This document shows, one piece after another, positions 1-7,554 of a stretch of 19,707 nt of DNA (its first letter is position 1; every line of letters starts with the position of its first letter). The position numbers and the translations under genes were made by a program. The notes beneath the pieces are model-generated. The model was given only the letters and a program-made list of their open reading frames with translations. It searched no databases and was not told where the DNA came from. Where the stretch lies: assembly GCA_038116915.1 (NCBI GenBank), contig JAYOEU010000072.1:1-19707 (forward strand). The letters are read 5' to 3'. The stretch is from JADHLJ01 sp038116915. Lineage in GTDB: Bacteria > Pseudomonadota > Alphaproteobacteria > Thalassobaculales > Thalassobaculaceae.

Positions 1-2
1 AA

Positions 3-170
3 GCTGACACGATCATGCTCTCCGCGAAGTATGCGCTGGGCCCGGGCATCACCGCCGCCGGTACGATCGGTCACACGAAGTATCAGTCGGATGACACGCT
101 GCTCGCCGGCACTGACGCTGCTCAGGTCGAGGGCACCTATGTCGTCGTCGGCATGAAGTTGAACTTCTAG
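3..170 (+). CDS. Gram-negative porin, C-terminal fragment (5' end outside window)
   Basis: The frame is open from the left edge and ends at TAG 168-170; 55 residues are visible. They alternate polar and hydrophobic residues in strand-like stretches (for example MLSAKYALGPGITAAGTIGH) and finish with VVVGMKLNF. A terminal phenylalanine after an amphipathic beta-strand is the recognition signature for the BAM complex, and the pattern fits the last strands of a trimeric alphaproteobacterial general porin in the outer membrane. A strong hairpin terminator follows 24 bp downstream, so this is the end of its transcription unit. Porin identity is likely from strand pattern and C-terminus; subfamily and substrate cannot be judged from this fragment. 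Confidence 0.8.
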   Translation, partial: ADTIMLSAKYALGPGITAAGTIGHTKYQSDDTLLAGTDAAQVEGTYVVVGMKLNF

Positions 171-193
171 TCCATAAGGACTTGACGCTTCGG

Positions 194-221
194 AAGAGGC
201 CGCCTTCGGGCGGCCTCTTTT
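194..221 (+). terminator. Rho-independent terminator of the porin gene
   Basis: A perfect GC-rich stem (AAGAGGCCGCC, loop TTCG, GGCGGCCTCTT) is followed by a short T run (TTTT, then GCTTTT). The TTCG tetraloop and 10-11 bp stem are typical of strong intrinsic terminators. On the opposite strand the stem is not followed by a T run, so it probably acts on the porin only. Confidence 0.92.
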
Positions 222-272
222 GCTTTTGGGAGGGTGGATTAAGTTGGATTCCGATTCCGGTACGGAACCTTT

Positions 273-1097
273 TCAGAGATAACCGAGGGATTTCATGACA
301 TCGCCATGATCCGTGCTCAGCCGATCGATTTGGACGCCGGTGAGATAATCCCGCCAGGCCCCGGCCTTACCTTCGCGAAAAAACCTTTCGCTATGCGGCG
401 GGCGTTCGCTGAACCCGCTCCGTCTTTCCTGTTCCGACAACTCCTCGAAGGAGGAGAAATCGATGGCTCGGTTGAGTCTGGCCTGATCAAACGGCAGGCC
501 TAAGGTCGTAACGATCTGTTGGAAGGCGTCCCTCGGCCGGGCGAGCAGATCCTCGTACCGCACCAGGATAATCGGGAAATCCCTGCAATCCCGCCAGGAG
601 GCCACGTGATCGCTCCAGCGCCCAAGCAGGGTGAAGATCCGATGCTCGGTGTCGATGGTTGAATTGCCGGGATTGCCCATGGCGTCGATGGCCTCGTCGA
701 CCGACAGATCGAAATGGCCGGCATAGGAGGTTACGAGATCGAGCGGGTTCCGGGCGATGCAGATCGCGCCCTTGGTCACCGCCCGACTGATCAGGGTTAC
801 TCCCTGATAAATGCCGTTCTGATTGTGGGTCTTCACGAAATGATCGTGGGGCCGGGCTTGGGCGATCAATTCCTGGGCCTGGTCACGCAGCTTCACGGAA
901 TCGGTCTCGCTGATCTCGGCGATCGGCTTCCCGGCGGCCTGCTGGTAGAATCGCGGCCTGGTATCACTCAGTGAAAAGGCACCCAGTTCATTTATCGGCA
1001 ATGGTTCCCGCCGATCCAGCACATAGTTCGCGAGGAACGCCCGCATCCAGGTATTGCCCGATTTGGGGTACGAGGCGATCCAAATGATCCTGCGCAT
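273..1097 (-). CDS. PAPS-dependent sulfotransferase (SULT-like, PF00685 type), paralog 1
   Basis: Predicted cytosolic sulfotransferase of 274 residues that would transfer sulfate from PAPS to an unknown acceptor. Visible motifs in order: 5'-phosphosulfate loop YPKSGNTW (residues 10-17), catalytic Lys-Thr-His (89-91, equivalent to the K-[ST]-H motif of SULTs), 3'-phosphate motif RNPLDLVTS (116-124), and the late REGKAGAWRDYLT segment (241-253) matching the GxxGxW PAPS-binding region. All core motifs are intact and the length is normal. ATG at 1097 is preferred; GTG two codons upstream (1103) is also possible, as an AGG lies close to both. It is transcribed divergently from the JmjC gene and is paralogous over its full length to the sulfotransferase at 2451-3296. 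The acceptor cannot be deduced; a glycan, lipid or protein are all possible. Confidence 0.9.
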   Translation of the reverse strand: MRRIIWIASYPKSGNTWMRAFLANYVLDRREPLPINELGAFSLSDTRPRFYQQAAGKPIAEISETDSVKLRDQAQELIAQARPHDHFVKTHNQNGIYQGVTLISRAVTKGAICIARNPLDLVTSYAGHFDLSVDEAIDAMGNPGNSTIDTEHRIFTLLGRWSDHVASWRDCRDFPIILVRYEDLLARPRDAFQQIVTTLGLPFDQARLNRAIDFSSFEELSEQERRSGFSERPPHSERFFREGKAGAWRDYLTGVQIDRLSTDHGDVMKSLGYL

Positions 1098-1237
1098 CGT
1101 CACCGACCTGTTCCCTTCGCCATGCCAACGCCGCCTCTATAGCATGGCGATTGTTTCCGTGTTGAAACCATGGGCTTGTCCGGCCAACTGGGCTATAGGG
1201 TAGGGGAATTCCAACCGTCGGCGCTCCGGAGGCAGAC

Positions 1238-2434
1238 GTGCCAGATTTTCAGTTCGCCGATCTTTTCAAAAAGATATCCCGCCGGGACTTTATCGAGACC
1301 TATCACGACAAGCAGGCCTATTACGAGGCCGGCGCTATCGGAAAAGTGGGGGAACTGTTTTCCTGGGCTCAATTAAATGATCTGTTCAATCGGCCCAAGC
1401 TGTGGAACGGCGAGATGATGGAACTGGCGATCAACGGCCAGGTCTTGCCGCCGCCGCAATATTCCAACCCGGGCATGGGCCGTCTCGGCGAGCGGGTGCT
1501 GCGGCCCGACCGGGAAAAGGTGAACCATTTTCTGCGTCAGGGCGCGACTCTGGTTCTCGACTATCTGGAAGGAATCCATCCGGAAATCCGGAACATTTCG
1601 ACTTGTATCGAGCGATTGACCGGGACCTTGGTGTCCTGCAACGCCTATTGCTCCTGGCAAAGCGTGCAGGGCTATGCCTCGCATTTCGATACCATGTGCG
1701 TTTTTGCGATCCAGATCGAAGGTGAGAAGACCTGGAACATTTATGACGGCCGGGTGAACGAGCCGATGGCGATTCCCGGAGCCCGGCCCGGCGATTTCTC
1801 CCGAGAGCAGCACGATCGGCAAAAGGGCCGGGTCGCGCGGGAGATCGTCATGCGTCCGGGCGATGTGCTCTATTTGCCACGAGGCCTGTATCACGACGCT
1901 CTCGCGACCGATGCCGCGTCACTGCATCTCTCTTTCGGTGCGACCTATCTTGCTGGCTACACCGCGATCAGCTTGCTAATCGGCGAGTTGCAGCGCGAGG
2001 AATTTTTCCGCAAGCGCCTGCCACATTTCGATTCAAGCGCCGAGATTTCGCGCTATCTGACCGAGGTCGGCGAGGAAGTTGCAAGGCGCATGGCCGATCA
2101 GGGTTTCCAAGGCCGGGTGCGTGACCACATCCTGCGCAATCTAGGGGACAAAATCGCCGGAAATCGGCTACCCGACCGCCGTTCGGACCGCTACTATCTG
2201 GTGACGCGCCAGGAATTGCGCCTGGTGCGCCGCGGGTCATCTTGGCGATTGGAAGGCGGGCTCAAGCCCCTCGACGTGCCGACGGAACTCACGGATATCG
2301 TGCGTCTTGTCGCCGAGACCGAGTCGTTCTGGCTGTCGGAGCTTCCCGGCGCCACCGAGTTGCCGCAGTCCGCCCTCGGAGATCTGCTGACCGCGCTGGA
2401 ACGCAACGACGTCGTCTTCCCGGTTGACGGCTGA
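1238..2434 (+). CDS. JmjC/Cupin_4-type Fe(II)/2-oxoglutarate oxygenase, ribosomal-oxygenase-like
   Basis: A 398-residue protein with the double-stranded beta-helix core of the Cupin_4/JmjC family (relatives of YcfD/RoxA, which hydroxylate ribosomal proteins). The iron triad is visible: H149 and D151 in ASHFDTM, and H219 in the YLPRGLYHDA segment. The strand after HxD (VFAIQIEGEKTWNIYDG) has the GxKxW pattern of this family; K164 is a candidate co-substrate-binding residue. Residues about 310-398 resemble the winged-helix-like C-terminal part of such oxygenases (inference). The start is GTG 1238 with GGAGG 1228-1232 at 5 nt. The next gene's ribosome-binding site begins just after this stop, so the two are probably cotranscribed. 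The context of flanking sulfotransferases suggests it acts on a substrate that is also sulfated, not on a ribosomal protein; this is inference. Confidence 0.85.
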   Translation: MPDFQFADLFKKISRRDFIETYHDKQAYYEAGAIGKVGELFSWAQLNDLFNRPKLWNGEMMELAINGQVLPPPQYSNPGMGRLGERVLRPDREKVNHFLRQGATLVLDYLEGIHPEIRNISTCIERLTGTLVSCNAYCSWQSVQGYASHFDTMCVFAIQIEGEKTWNIYDGRVNEPMAIPGARPGDFSREQHDRQKGRVAREIVMRPGDVLYLPRGLYHDALATDAASLHLSFGATYLAGYTAISLLIGELQREEFFRKRLPHFDSSAEISRYLTEVGEEVARRMADQGFQGRVRDHILRNLGDKIAGNRLPDRRSDRYYLVTRQELRLVRRGSSWRLEGGLKPLDVPTELTDIVRLVAETESFWLSELPGATELPQSALGDLLTALERNDVVFPVDG

Positions 2435-2436
2435 CA

Positions 2437-2445
2437 AGGGAGGAG
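2437..2445 (+). promoter_or_regulatory. Ribosome-binding site deciding the GTG start of sulfotransferase 2
   Basis: AGGGAGGAG sits 5 nt before GTG 2451. An in-frame TTG at 2424 inside the upstream gene has no comparable site, so the GTG is preferred. Confidence 0.8.
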
Positions 2446-2450
2446 TATCC

Positions 2451-3296
2451 GTGGCCGGCATTGTTTGGCTCGCCTCATACCCGAAATCGGGAAATACCTG
2501 GCTCCGGCTGTTCATGGAGAACCTATTCCGCAATGCTCAGCAGCCGGTGCCGATCAACGAGATCACCGTGGTTAAATACGGCGATGCCTCCTACTCCCTT
2601 TACGAGCAGGTTGCCGGCCGGCCCCTCAGAGGCGCAAATGACACCGAGCTCAACGAGTTGCGTGAACCCGTGCAGCGGTTTCTCGCCAGCCGGCCCGACA
2701 CGAGTTTCGTTAAAACTCACAATGCCTTGATGCGCCATGACGGAACCCCGTTGATCTGTCTGGGGCACACGGCCGGCGCTATCTACCTGTTGCGCAATCC
2801 GTTCGATTTGACGGTTTCCTTTGCCGATCATTACCGGATCAGCCATGACGATGTGATCGAGGCGATGGCGTCCCCGTATCACCATACAAAGTCCACGCCG
2901 GCTGCGATTTTTCAGCTGCTCGGCGGATGGACGAATCACTATCGCTCGTGGTTCGGAGTCGAGAATTTCAATCCGTTGTTCATGCGGTACGAGGATATGA
3001 ACCGCGATCCGGTGAAAACATTTGGACGCTTCATGCGCTATCTTGGCTTGCCGAAGAACCCGGAACGGCTGAAGCGGGCAATTCGCAACAGCGCTTTCAA
3101 GGAGCTTGAACGCCAGGAACGGGACGTGGGTTTCAAGGAGCGGGTGCATGAGGGCCAGAAGTTCTTCCGGGCCGGAAAAACCGGCGGTTACAGGGAGGTT
3201 CTGAGCGAACGGCAAATCGGCCGGATCATCGACGCTCATGGCGAGCTGCTGCTCGAACAGAAATATATCTCCAAGGACGGGCGTCCCCGGGTGTAA
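2451..3296 (+). CDS. PAPS-dependent sulfotransferase (SULT-like, PF00685 type), paralog 2
   Basis: A 281-residue cytosolic sulfotransferase paralogous over its whole length to the divergent gene at 273-1097. Motifs: PKSGNTW (11-17, PAPS 5'-phosphosulfate loop), K88-T-H90 (catalytic His of the SULT fold), RNPFDLTVS (115-123, 3'-phosphate binding), and FFRAGKTGGYREVL (238-251, late PAPS-binding region). The last has Gly-Gly-Tyr where the sister protein has Gly-Ala-Trp. Both share an ASYPKSGNTW opening and a (P/L)PINE segment near residue 33. It begins 16 bp after the JmjC stop and is followed 27 bp later by the TPR-sulfotransferase, so a plus-strand operon is likely. The acceptor is unknown. 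Divergence from the sister outside the PAPS motifs suggests a different acceptor, or a different position on the same acceptor. Confidence 0.9.
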   Translation: MAGIVWLASYPKSGNTWLRLFMENLFRNAQQPVPINEITVVKYGDASYSLYEQVAGRPLRGANDTELNELREPVQRFLASRPDTSFVKTHNALMRHDGTPLICLGHTAGAIYLLRNPFDLTVSFADHYRISHDDVIEAMASPYHHTKSTPAAIFQLLGGWTNHYRSWFGVENFNPLFMRYEDMNRDPVKTFGRFMRYLGLPKNPERLKRAIRNSAFKELERQERDVGFKERVHEGQKFFRAGKTGGYREVLSERQIGRIIDAHGELLLEQKYISKDGRPRV

Positions 3297-3323
3297 TCCC
3301 GGGGCGCGAGGAGATGTTCCCCG

Positions 3324-5246
3324 ATGAAACCGCTCGACCCCAACGCCGCCTTCCGATCCGCCGAAAAGGCGATAGCCAAGGGCGACTGGCTTGGTGCCAG
3401 GCGGGCCTATGGCCGGGTTTTGAAATCCCTGCCGCGGGATTGGCGCGGGTTTTACAGGGCGGGTCTCCTTGAGGCGCGCGGACAGAATTACCAGTTCGCC
3501 GAGAATGCATTGGCGCGGGCTCTCTCGCTCGCGCCGGACAACGCGGAGATCGCGGCCAATCTGGCGCAGATCCATCTGCTGACCGGAAATGCGTCCCGCG
3601 CCCTGGAATTGCTCCGACCAATCGCCGAAAAGGCGCCGACGGTTGCGGCGATCCATCACCGCATCGGCCTTGCCTGTCAGGAGCTCGGGCGGCTTGAAGA
3701 GGCCGAGCAAGCCTATCGCGAGGCGATGGATCTTGGCTCGCGTGATCCCGCGGTGCTGAACAATCGCGCGGTGGTTCTGCAGGCTCTTGGACGTGTGCTC
3801 GATGCGATCGTCCTGCTGGAGAGCCTGAGGAAATCCGGTTCGGCCGGGATCGAAACACTGAACAATCTCGGCAATCTTTACCGGATCGTGGGCAGGCACG
3901 GCGACTCGGCGGAGATATTTGCGCTGGCGCTGCGGCAGGCACCCCTGAATTCACATCTTCACCGGAATCTGGCCCTGTTGAACCGGGACGGCGGCGACGT
4001 CAAGACGGCCATCGCCGCCGCCCGGCGCGCGGCGGTCTCGCAGCCCGGGTCGATGGACGGCATGGTGATCATCGGCGAATTGCTGGAGCATAGAGCGGAG
4101 CTGTCGGAGGCCGAACAGTTGGTCCGCCGCGGCGCTATGGCGGCGCCCGACAATCCGGATGCGGCGGCCTTGCTGGCGCGAATAATGCGCCGCACCGGAC
4201 GGGGCGAAGCCGCGCTCGCGTTTCTGCGGGGATCGCCCGCGATCGAGGAAGGCCGGGCGGGCGGGCACAAGCTGCTGTTCGAGGCAGCGCAGTCTGAACA
4301 GGCGCTGGGCCGACATGAACAGGCGTTCGAAACGCTCGTCGCCGCCAATCGCCGGCAGATTGCTGCAATGCCGGCGGGGCGCGCCGACCCGAAGCGGGTT
4401 TTCAGTCAAGTGCGCGCGCTCGGAACCATGGTCGATGCGCTCAACCCGGCGGACTTCGCGGCTCAAGAACGTTCGGAGACCGGCGAGGCACCGGTGTTTC
4501 TCGTTGGCTTTCCGCGTTCTGGAACCACCTTGCTAGATCAGGTTCTGGACAGTCATCCGTCGGTTGTGGTGCTTGAGGAGCGGCCGCTGGTCACGGGAAT
4601 GATCGCGCGGTTAAGAGGCGCCGGATTCCGGTATCCCGAGGATTTGCTCCAGATGAAGGCGGCGGACTTGACGAAATTCCGTCAGGGGTATCTGGAGGAT
4701 CGAAACCGATATGTGTCCGTTCCGAAAGGATCCGTGTTCGTGGATAAGATGCCGCTGAATATCGTGCACGCGGCACTGATCCAGCGGGTGTTTCCAGCGG
4801 CGAAGTTTCTTCTCGCTCTCCGCGATCCCCGGGATGTCTGCCTCAGTTGTTTCATGCAGTCTTTCGAGCTCAATGACTGGATGGCGGTTTTCACCGATAT
4901 TGAGGACACGGCGCGCCTGTTCGACGAGGTATTCGAACTTTGGGGTCGGACGGCGGAGAAGCTTGATTTGGTCTATCATGCCGTACGCTACGAGCAGTTG
5001 ATCGCCGACCTGAGGGGCACGGCATCGGCGGCGATCGGATTTCTCGGACTGGAATGGGACGATGCGATGGCGGCGTATCACGAACATGCAAGGAACCGGG
5101 GGCATCTCGCCACGCCAAGCCATTCCCAGGTCACCCAGCCGGTGTATTCTCATGCGGTTCAGCGTTGGAGGAGATACGGCGCCGCGATGGAGAAAACGGC
5201 GGAAATTCTAAAACCAAGCTGTATTGCACTTGGATATGGAGGCTGA
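3324..5246 (+). CDS. TPR-repeat sulfotransferase fusion (Sulfotransfer_3 / TPST-like catalytic domain)
   Basis: A 640-residue two-part protein. Residues about 10-345 are a helical array of tetratricopeptide repeats (for example around 106-138, 143-170, 177-206), which normally bind proteins or peptides. Residues about 388-625 are a sulfotransferase domain: GFPRSGTT (395-402) is the PAPS 5'-loop, followed by LDSHPSVVVLEERPLV. E418/E419 sit where tyrosylprotein sulfotransferases carry their conserved Glu (family motif RSGTTL, then HP, then EE). RDPRDVCLS (500-508) is the 3'-phosphate motif. The start is ATG 3324 with GAGGAG 10 nt upstream. It ends 1 bp before the yggS start. TPR-sulfotransferase fusions are a known bacterial class but mostly lack assigned substrates; protein or peptide sulfation is a reasonable inference. 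No signal peptide is seen. Confidence 0.88.
   Translation: MKPLDPNAAFRSAEKAIAKGDWLGARRAYGRVLKSLPRDWRGFYRAGLLEARGQNYQFAENALARALSLAPDNAEIAANLAQIHLLTGNASRALELLRPIAEKAPTVAAIHHRIGLACQELGRLEEAEQAYREAMDLGSRDPAVLNNRAVVLQALGRVLDAIVLLESLRKSGSAGIETLNNLGNLYRIVGRHGDSAEIFALALRQAPLNSHLHRNLALLNRDGGDVKTAIAAARRAAVSQPGSMDGMVIIGELLEHRAELSEAEQLVRRGAMAAPDNPDAAALLARIMRRTGRGEAALAFLRGSPAIEEGRAGGHKLLFEAAQSEQALGRHEQAFETLVAANRRQIAAMPAGRADPKRVFSQVRALGTMVDALNPADFAAQERSETGEAPVFLVGFPRSGTTLLDQVLDSHPSVVVLEERPLVTGMIARLRGAGFRYPEDLLQMKAADLTKFRQGYLEDRNRYVSVPKGSVFVDKMPLNIVHAALIQRVFPAAKFLLALRDPRDVCLSCFMQSFELNDWMAVFTDIEDTARLFDEVFELWGRTAEKLDLVYHAVRYEQLIADLRGTASAAIGFLGLEWDDAMAAYHEHARNRGHLATPSHSQVTQPVYSHAVQRWRRYGAAMEKTAEILKPSCIALGYGG
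5238..5242 (+). promoter_or_regulatory. Ribosome-binding site deciding the yggS start
   Basis: GGAGG lies 5 nt before ATG 5248 and overlaps the last codons of the TPR-sulfotransferase gene. It favours 5248 over the in-frame ATG 5236 and TTG 5224 and indicates translational coupling. Confidence 0.75.
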
Positions 5247-5247
5247 C

Positions 5248-5958
5248 ATGGCGGAAGCGCGGAACCTTGAAAGCGCCGCGGACGATGCCGCGGAAGTCTC
5301 CGCGAACCTTGAGGAGATCAATGCCAAAATCGCCGGGGCGGCAAGCCGGGCCGGCCGGTCGGCGAACGACGTCTCCCTTGTCGCCGTAAGCAAGGTTCAG
5401 CCGTTTGCCAGGGTTGAGGCCGCGTGCCTCGCAGGTCACCGGCTGTTCGGCGAAAACCGGGTTCAGGAGGCGATGGAGCGTTGGCCGTCCCTGCGAGAGC
5501 GGTTCCCCGATCTGAAGCTGCATCTGATCGGACCGCTACAGACCAACAAGGCGGCGGACGCGGTTGCCTTCTTCGATGTCATCGAGACGGTCGACCGCCC
5601 GAAACTCGCCGCTGCTCTGCGACGGGAAATGGACCGGCAGGGCGTTCGAAGGTCCTGTTTCATTCAGGTCAACACCGGCGAGGAGCCGCAGAAGGCGGGC
5701 ATTCTCCCCATGGAGGCCGACGCCTTCATCGCCAGCTGCCGGGATCAGCATGATCTCGACATCGTCGGATTGATGTGCATTCCGCCCCAGGACGAGGAGC
5801 CGGCCCTGCATTTCGCGCTGCTACGGGAAATTGCGCACCGAAACAACCTGTCCGGTTTGAGCATGGGCATGAGCGCCGATTATGAAACCGCAATCGAGTT
5901 TGGCGCCACCCATGTACGGGTGGGAACAGCGGTCTTCGGAGTCCGGGGGCCCCGGTAG
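5248..5958 (+). CDS. yggS: YggS/PLPBP family pyridoxal-phosphate homeostasis protein
   Basis: A 236-residue single-domain PLP-binding protein with an alanine-racemase-like TIM barrel. K49 in VAVSKVQP is the lysine that holds PLP as a Schiff base. Other family signatures are FGENRVQE (67-74), LHLIGPLQTNK (91-101), VNTGEEPQKAGI (141-152), the GLMCIPP strand, and the phosphate-binding SMGMSADYETAI segment (205-216) before RVGTAVFG. Length matches the family. The protein has no known catalytic reaction; it buffers PLP and affects amino-acid and keto-acid balance. It starts 1 bp after the sulfotransferase stop, so it probably rides on that operon; a functional link to sulfation is not implied. Its stop lies 8 bp from the stop of the convergent L,D-transpeptidase gene. 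Confidence 0.95.
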   Translation: MAEARNLESAADDAAEVSANLEEINAKIAGAASRAGRSANDVSLVAVSKVQPFARVEAACLAGHRLFGENRVQEAMERWPSLRERFPDLKLHLIGPLQTNKAADAVAFFDVIETVDRPKLAAALRREMDRQGVRRSCFIQVNTGEEPQKAGILPMEADAFIASCRDQHDLDIVGLMCIPPQDEEPALHFALLREIAHRNNLSGLSMGMSADYETAIEFGATHVRVGTAVFGVRGPR

Positions 5959-5966
5959 GACGCCGT

Positions 5967-6497
5967 TTATTCGCCTTCAGTCATCGGGAGAACCGTCAGG
6001 CATGCGTCGCGGCCAAGCGCCGCCAGCAGGGTCCGAAGATCGTCGATGCGCAAGGCGACACACCCTTGTGTCGGGCCGTAGTCGGGCCTCGCGACATGCA
6101 TGAAGATGGCGCTCCCCAATCCAGGAACCGGCGGATCATCATTGTATCCGAGCTCGACGACGATGTCGTAAAGATGATCCTCGCGCCAGAGCTCCTCATG
6201 GCTGCCAGAGTAGGGAAGTGATACCAAACGGTTATAGCGTTCGACGTCGCCAGGATCGTCAGACCAGCCCATGGTGGCTTCGATTGCGGTGACGGATTGC
6301 GCGGTCACCGGCGCGGCTACCCGGTCCGGGCGGTAAAACACCCTGCGCAGGGACCAGGTGCCAACCGGGGTGCAGCGATCCCCCTCGCGCTTGGCGGTCG
6401 TGACGCCGCCGGCGCCGATGGCGCAACGCAAGTCGAGATCAGCGAAAGTCAGCCGTGCATGGGTGGGATCCCTCGAGGCCTTCACGCGAATTGTCAT
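5967..6497 (-). CDS. L,D-transpeptidase family protein (YkuD fold, COG3786 type)
   Basis: A 176-residue protein with the YkuD catalytic signature: H134 in IFMHVARPDY and C146 in GPTQGCVALR, the catalytic Cys of L,D-transpeptidases. The usual S/T-H-G-C motif reads TQGC here, as is common for the COG3786 branch where the residue before Gly varies. KREGDRCTPVGTW (36-48) and ELGYND (115-120) are also typical of this branch. There is no signal peptide or transmembrane segment, so if it is a periplasmic peptidoglycan cross-linker the export route is unclear; many COG3786 members share this feature. The start is ATG 6497 with a GAAGGGCGGGG purine tract upstream. It lies 23 bp downstream of the gene at 6521-7447 and may be cotranscribed with it. 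Confidence 0.88.
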   Translation of the reverse strand: MTIRVKASRDPTHARLTFADLDLRCAIGAGGVTTAKREGDRCTPVGTWSLRRVFYRPDRVAAPVTAQSVTAIEATMGWSDDPGDVERYNRLVSLPYSGSHEELWREDHLYDIVVELGYNDDPPVPGLGSAIFMHVARPDYGPTQGCVALRIDDLRTLLAALGRDACLTVLPMTEGE

Positions 6498-6520
6498 CAG
6501 CCCCGCCCTTCGGTACCACC

Positions 6521-7447
6521 TCAGCTTTTAGGCATGGTTTCGTACTTTCCGAGAGCTTTCAACATCCATTCATGGACGTTGCTGTTGTCCGTTGGCACTG
6601 GAAGATGAGATGACGAAGCGGCGCTTGACCGGCTCGCCTGTTGTGCCTGGGAGCGGGCTATCAGCCGATCCAGGGCGTGTTCCGGCGCGGATTGAAGCGG
6701 TTCGGCGTACAGGCCGGTGGATCCCGTGTTCCCATGCGCCGATGCCGACGGCAGGGGTACGGGGTTTGGGCCGGCTCCGAACAACCCGGCCCTAAGCGTT
6801 GCGTCGGACGGAATGAAGCTGCCGGATATTCCAGGCGGTTTCGCGGCAAGTCGGGCAAAGAACGGGCTCGGCCCGGAACTTGCCGGCGAGAGCGTTGGCG
6901 CTTCGAGGGCGGCATTGGCGGTGGAAACGGGCGCTACGGGCCCCCGGTCTACGGGTATGGCCGGGAAAGCGGCGGCGGCCGGCGGCTCGGTAATCGGGTC
7001 AGCGGGCGCTGCCGCAAGTTGGGGTGTCTCTACAGAGGAGGGCGGTGTTCCTGTCCGGCCCCCCGGCGCATCGGAGTCGGTGAGCATGGCGATCGCGGTT
7101 TCACCTAAATCTGATCCTGTTTCCGCCTCCATGATGTTGTTTCCGAGCGCCGCGAGAACTCCGACCGGCCCGCCATACAGCGCGCCACCGATCGCTCGCG
7201 GAGCAGGGCCGATTTCGTCACCCGTGATGGCTCGGTAGATGGTGGAAACGATGGGAATATGCTGGAGGGGATTTATGACATCCAGAAAATCCTTGAAGCC
7301 GAATTCTGTCTGTGCAGCGCCTGAGCCGTTCGAACCCGGGCCGTCCAGTACCGCGATCTGATCCGGATCAACGTCGGCTTCCCCTGAGGGCATGTCGAAT
7401 CGGAAGGGAGAAAGGTTTACCGGCTGGTTTGTTATTGAAGTGCTCAT
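6521..7447 (-). CDS. Conserved alphaproteobacterial protein of unknown function with NPLQHIP motif
   Basis: A 308-residue protein with a distinct core at residues about 50-115: FKDFLDVINPLQHIP (51-65), then IVSTIYRAITGDEIG, then a Gly-rich hydrophobic stretch (AIGGALYGGPVGVLAALGN, 85-103). I recall this NPLQHIP-STIYR-TGD arrangement in many uncharacterised alphaproteobacterial proteins. Residues about 124-290 are a low-complexity Pro/Ala/Ser linker, and the C-terminus has a short amphipathic helix (VHEWMLKALGKYETM). No signal peptide or enzyme motif is visible. The Gly-rich stretch could be a membrane-inserting hairpin (inference). The start is ATG 7447 with GGAGGA at 7 nt (7455-7460), preferred over a longer frame to 7465. 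It lies between ribA and the L,D-transpeptidase gene on the same strand. Confidence 0.8.
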   Translation of the reverse strand: MSTSITNQPVNLSPFRFDMPSGEADVDPDQIAVLDGPGSNGSGAAQTEFGFKDFLDVINPLQHIPIVSTIYRAITGDEIGPAPRAIGGALYGGPVGVLAALGNNIMEAETGSDLGETAIAMLTDSDAPGGRTGTPPSSVETPQLAAAPADPITEPPAAAAFPAIPVDRGPVAPVSTANAALEAPTLSPASSGPSPFFARLAAKPPGISGSFIPSDATLRAGLFGAGPNPVPLPSASAHGNTGSTGLYAEPLQSAPEHALDRLIARSQAQQASRSSAASSSHLPVPTDNSNVHEWMLKALGKYETMPKS

Positions 7448-7509
7448 GACGAAATCCTCCGCCATTGAACAAGCAATTTGCGTACCAGTTTGGTTGAATT
7501 TTCCGAAGC

Positions 7510-7540
7510 CTCCCGATTCCGGTCGGAATACCGGCGGGAG
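7510..7540. repeat. Imperfect inverted repeat between ribA and the downstream gene
   Basis: CTCCCG-ATTCCG (7510-7521) pairs with CGGAAT (7524-7529) and CGGGAG (7535-7540), with a 2-nt loop and a 5-nt bulge. It lies 14 bp past the ribA stop. No T tract follows on either strand, so a classic intrinsic terminator is not supported; it may protect the ribA mRNA 3' end or weaken read-through. Confidence 0.45.
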
Positions 7541-7554
7541 ATGTGCCGAACCCC

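Noticed and set aside
1098..1237. Shared promoter between the divergent sulfotransferase and JmjC genes (TTGAAA at 1162, TATAGG at 1194).
   Set aside because: The spacing is 26 bp, far from 16-19; no other convincing pair was found, though a promoter must lie in this gap.
2523..3899. Long open frame (458 codons) on the minus strand opposite sulfotransferase 2 and the TPR-sulfotransferase.
   Set aside because: It is antisense to two genes with intact family motifs, has no recognisable domain, and such frames are common in GC-rich DNA.
5943..5955. GC palindrome CCGGGGGCCCCGG at the end of yggS considered as a terminator between convergent genes.
   Set aside because: It has almost no loop and no T run on either strand; it is also coding sequence up to the stop codon.
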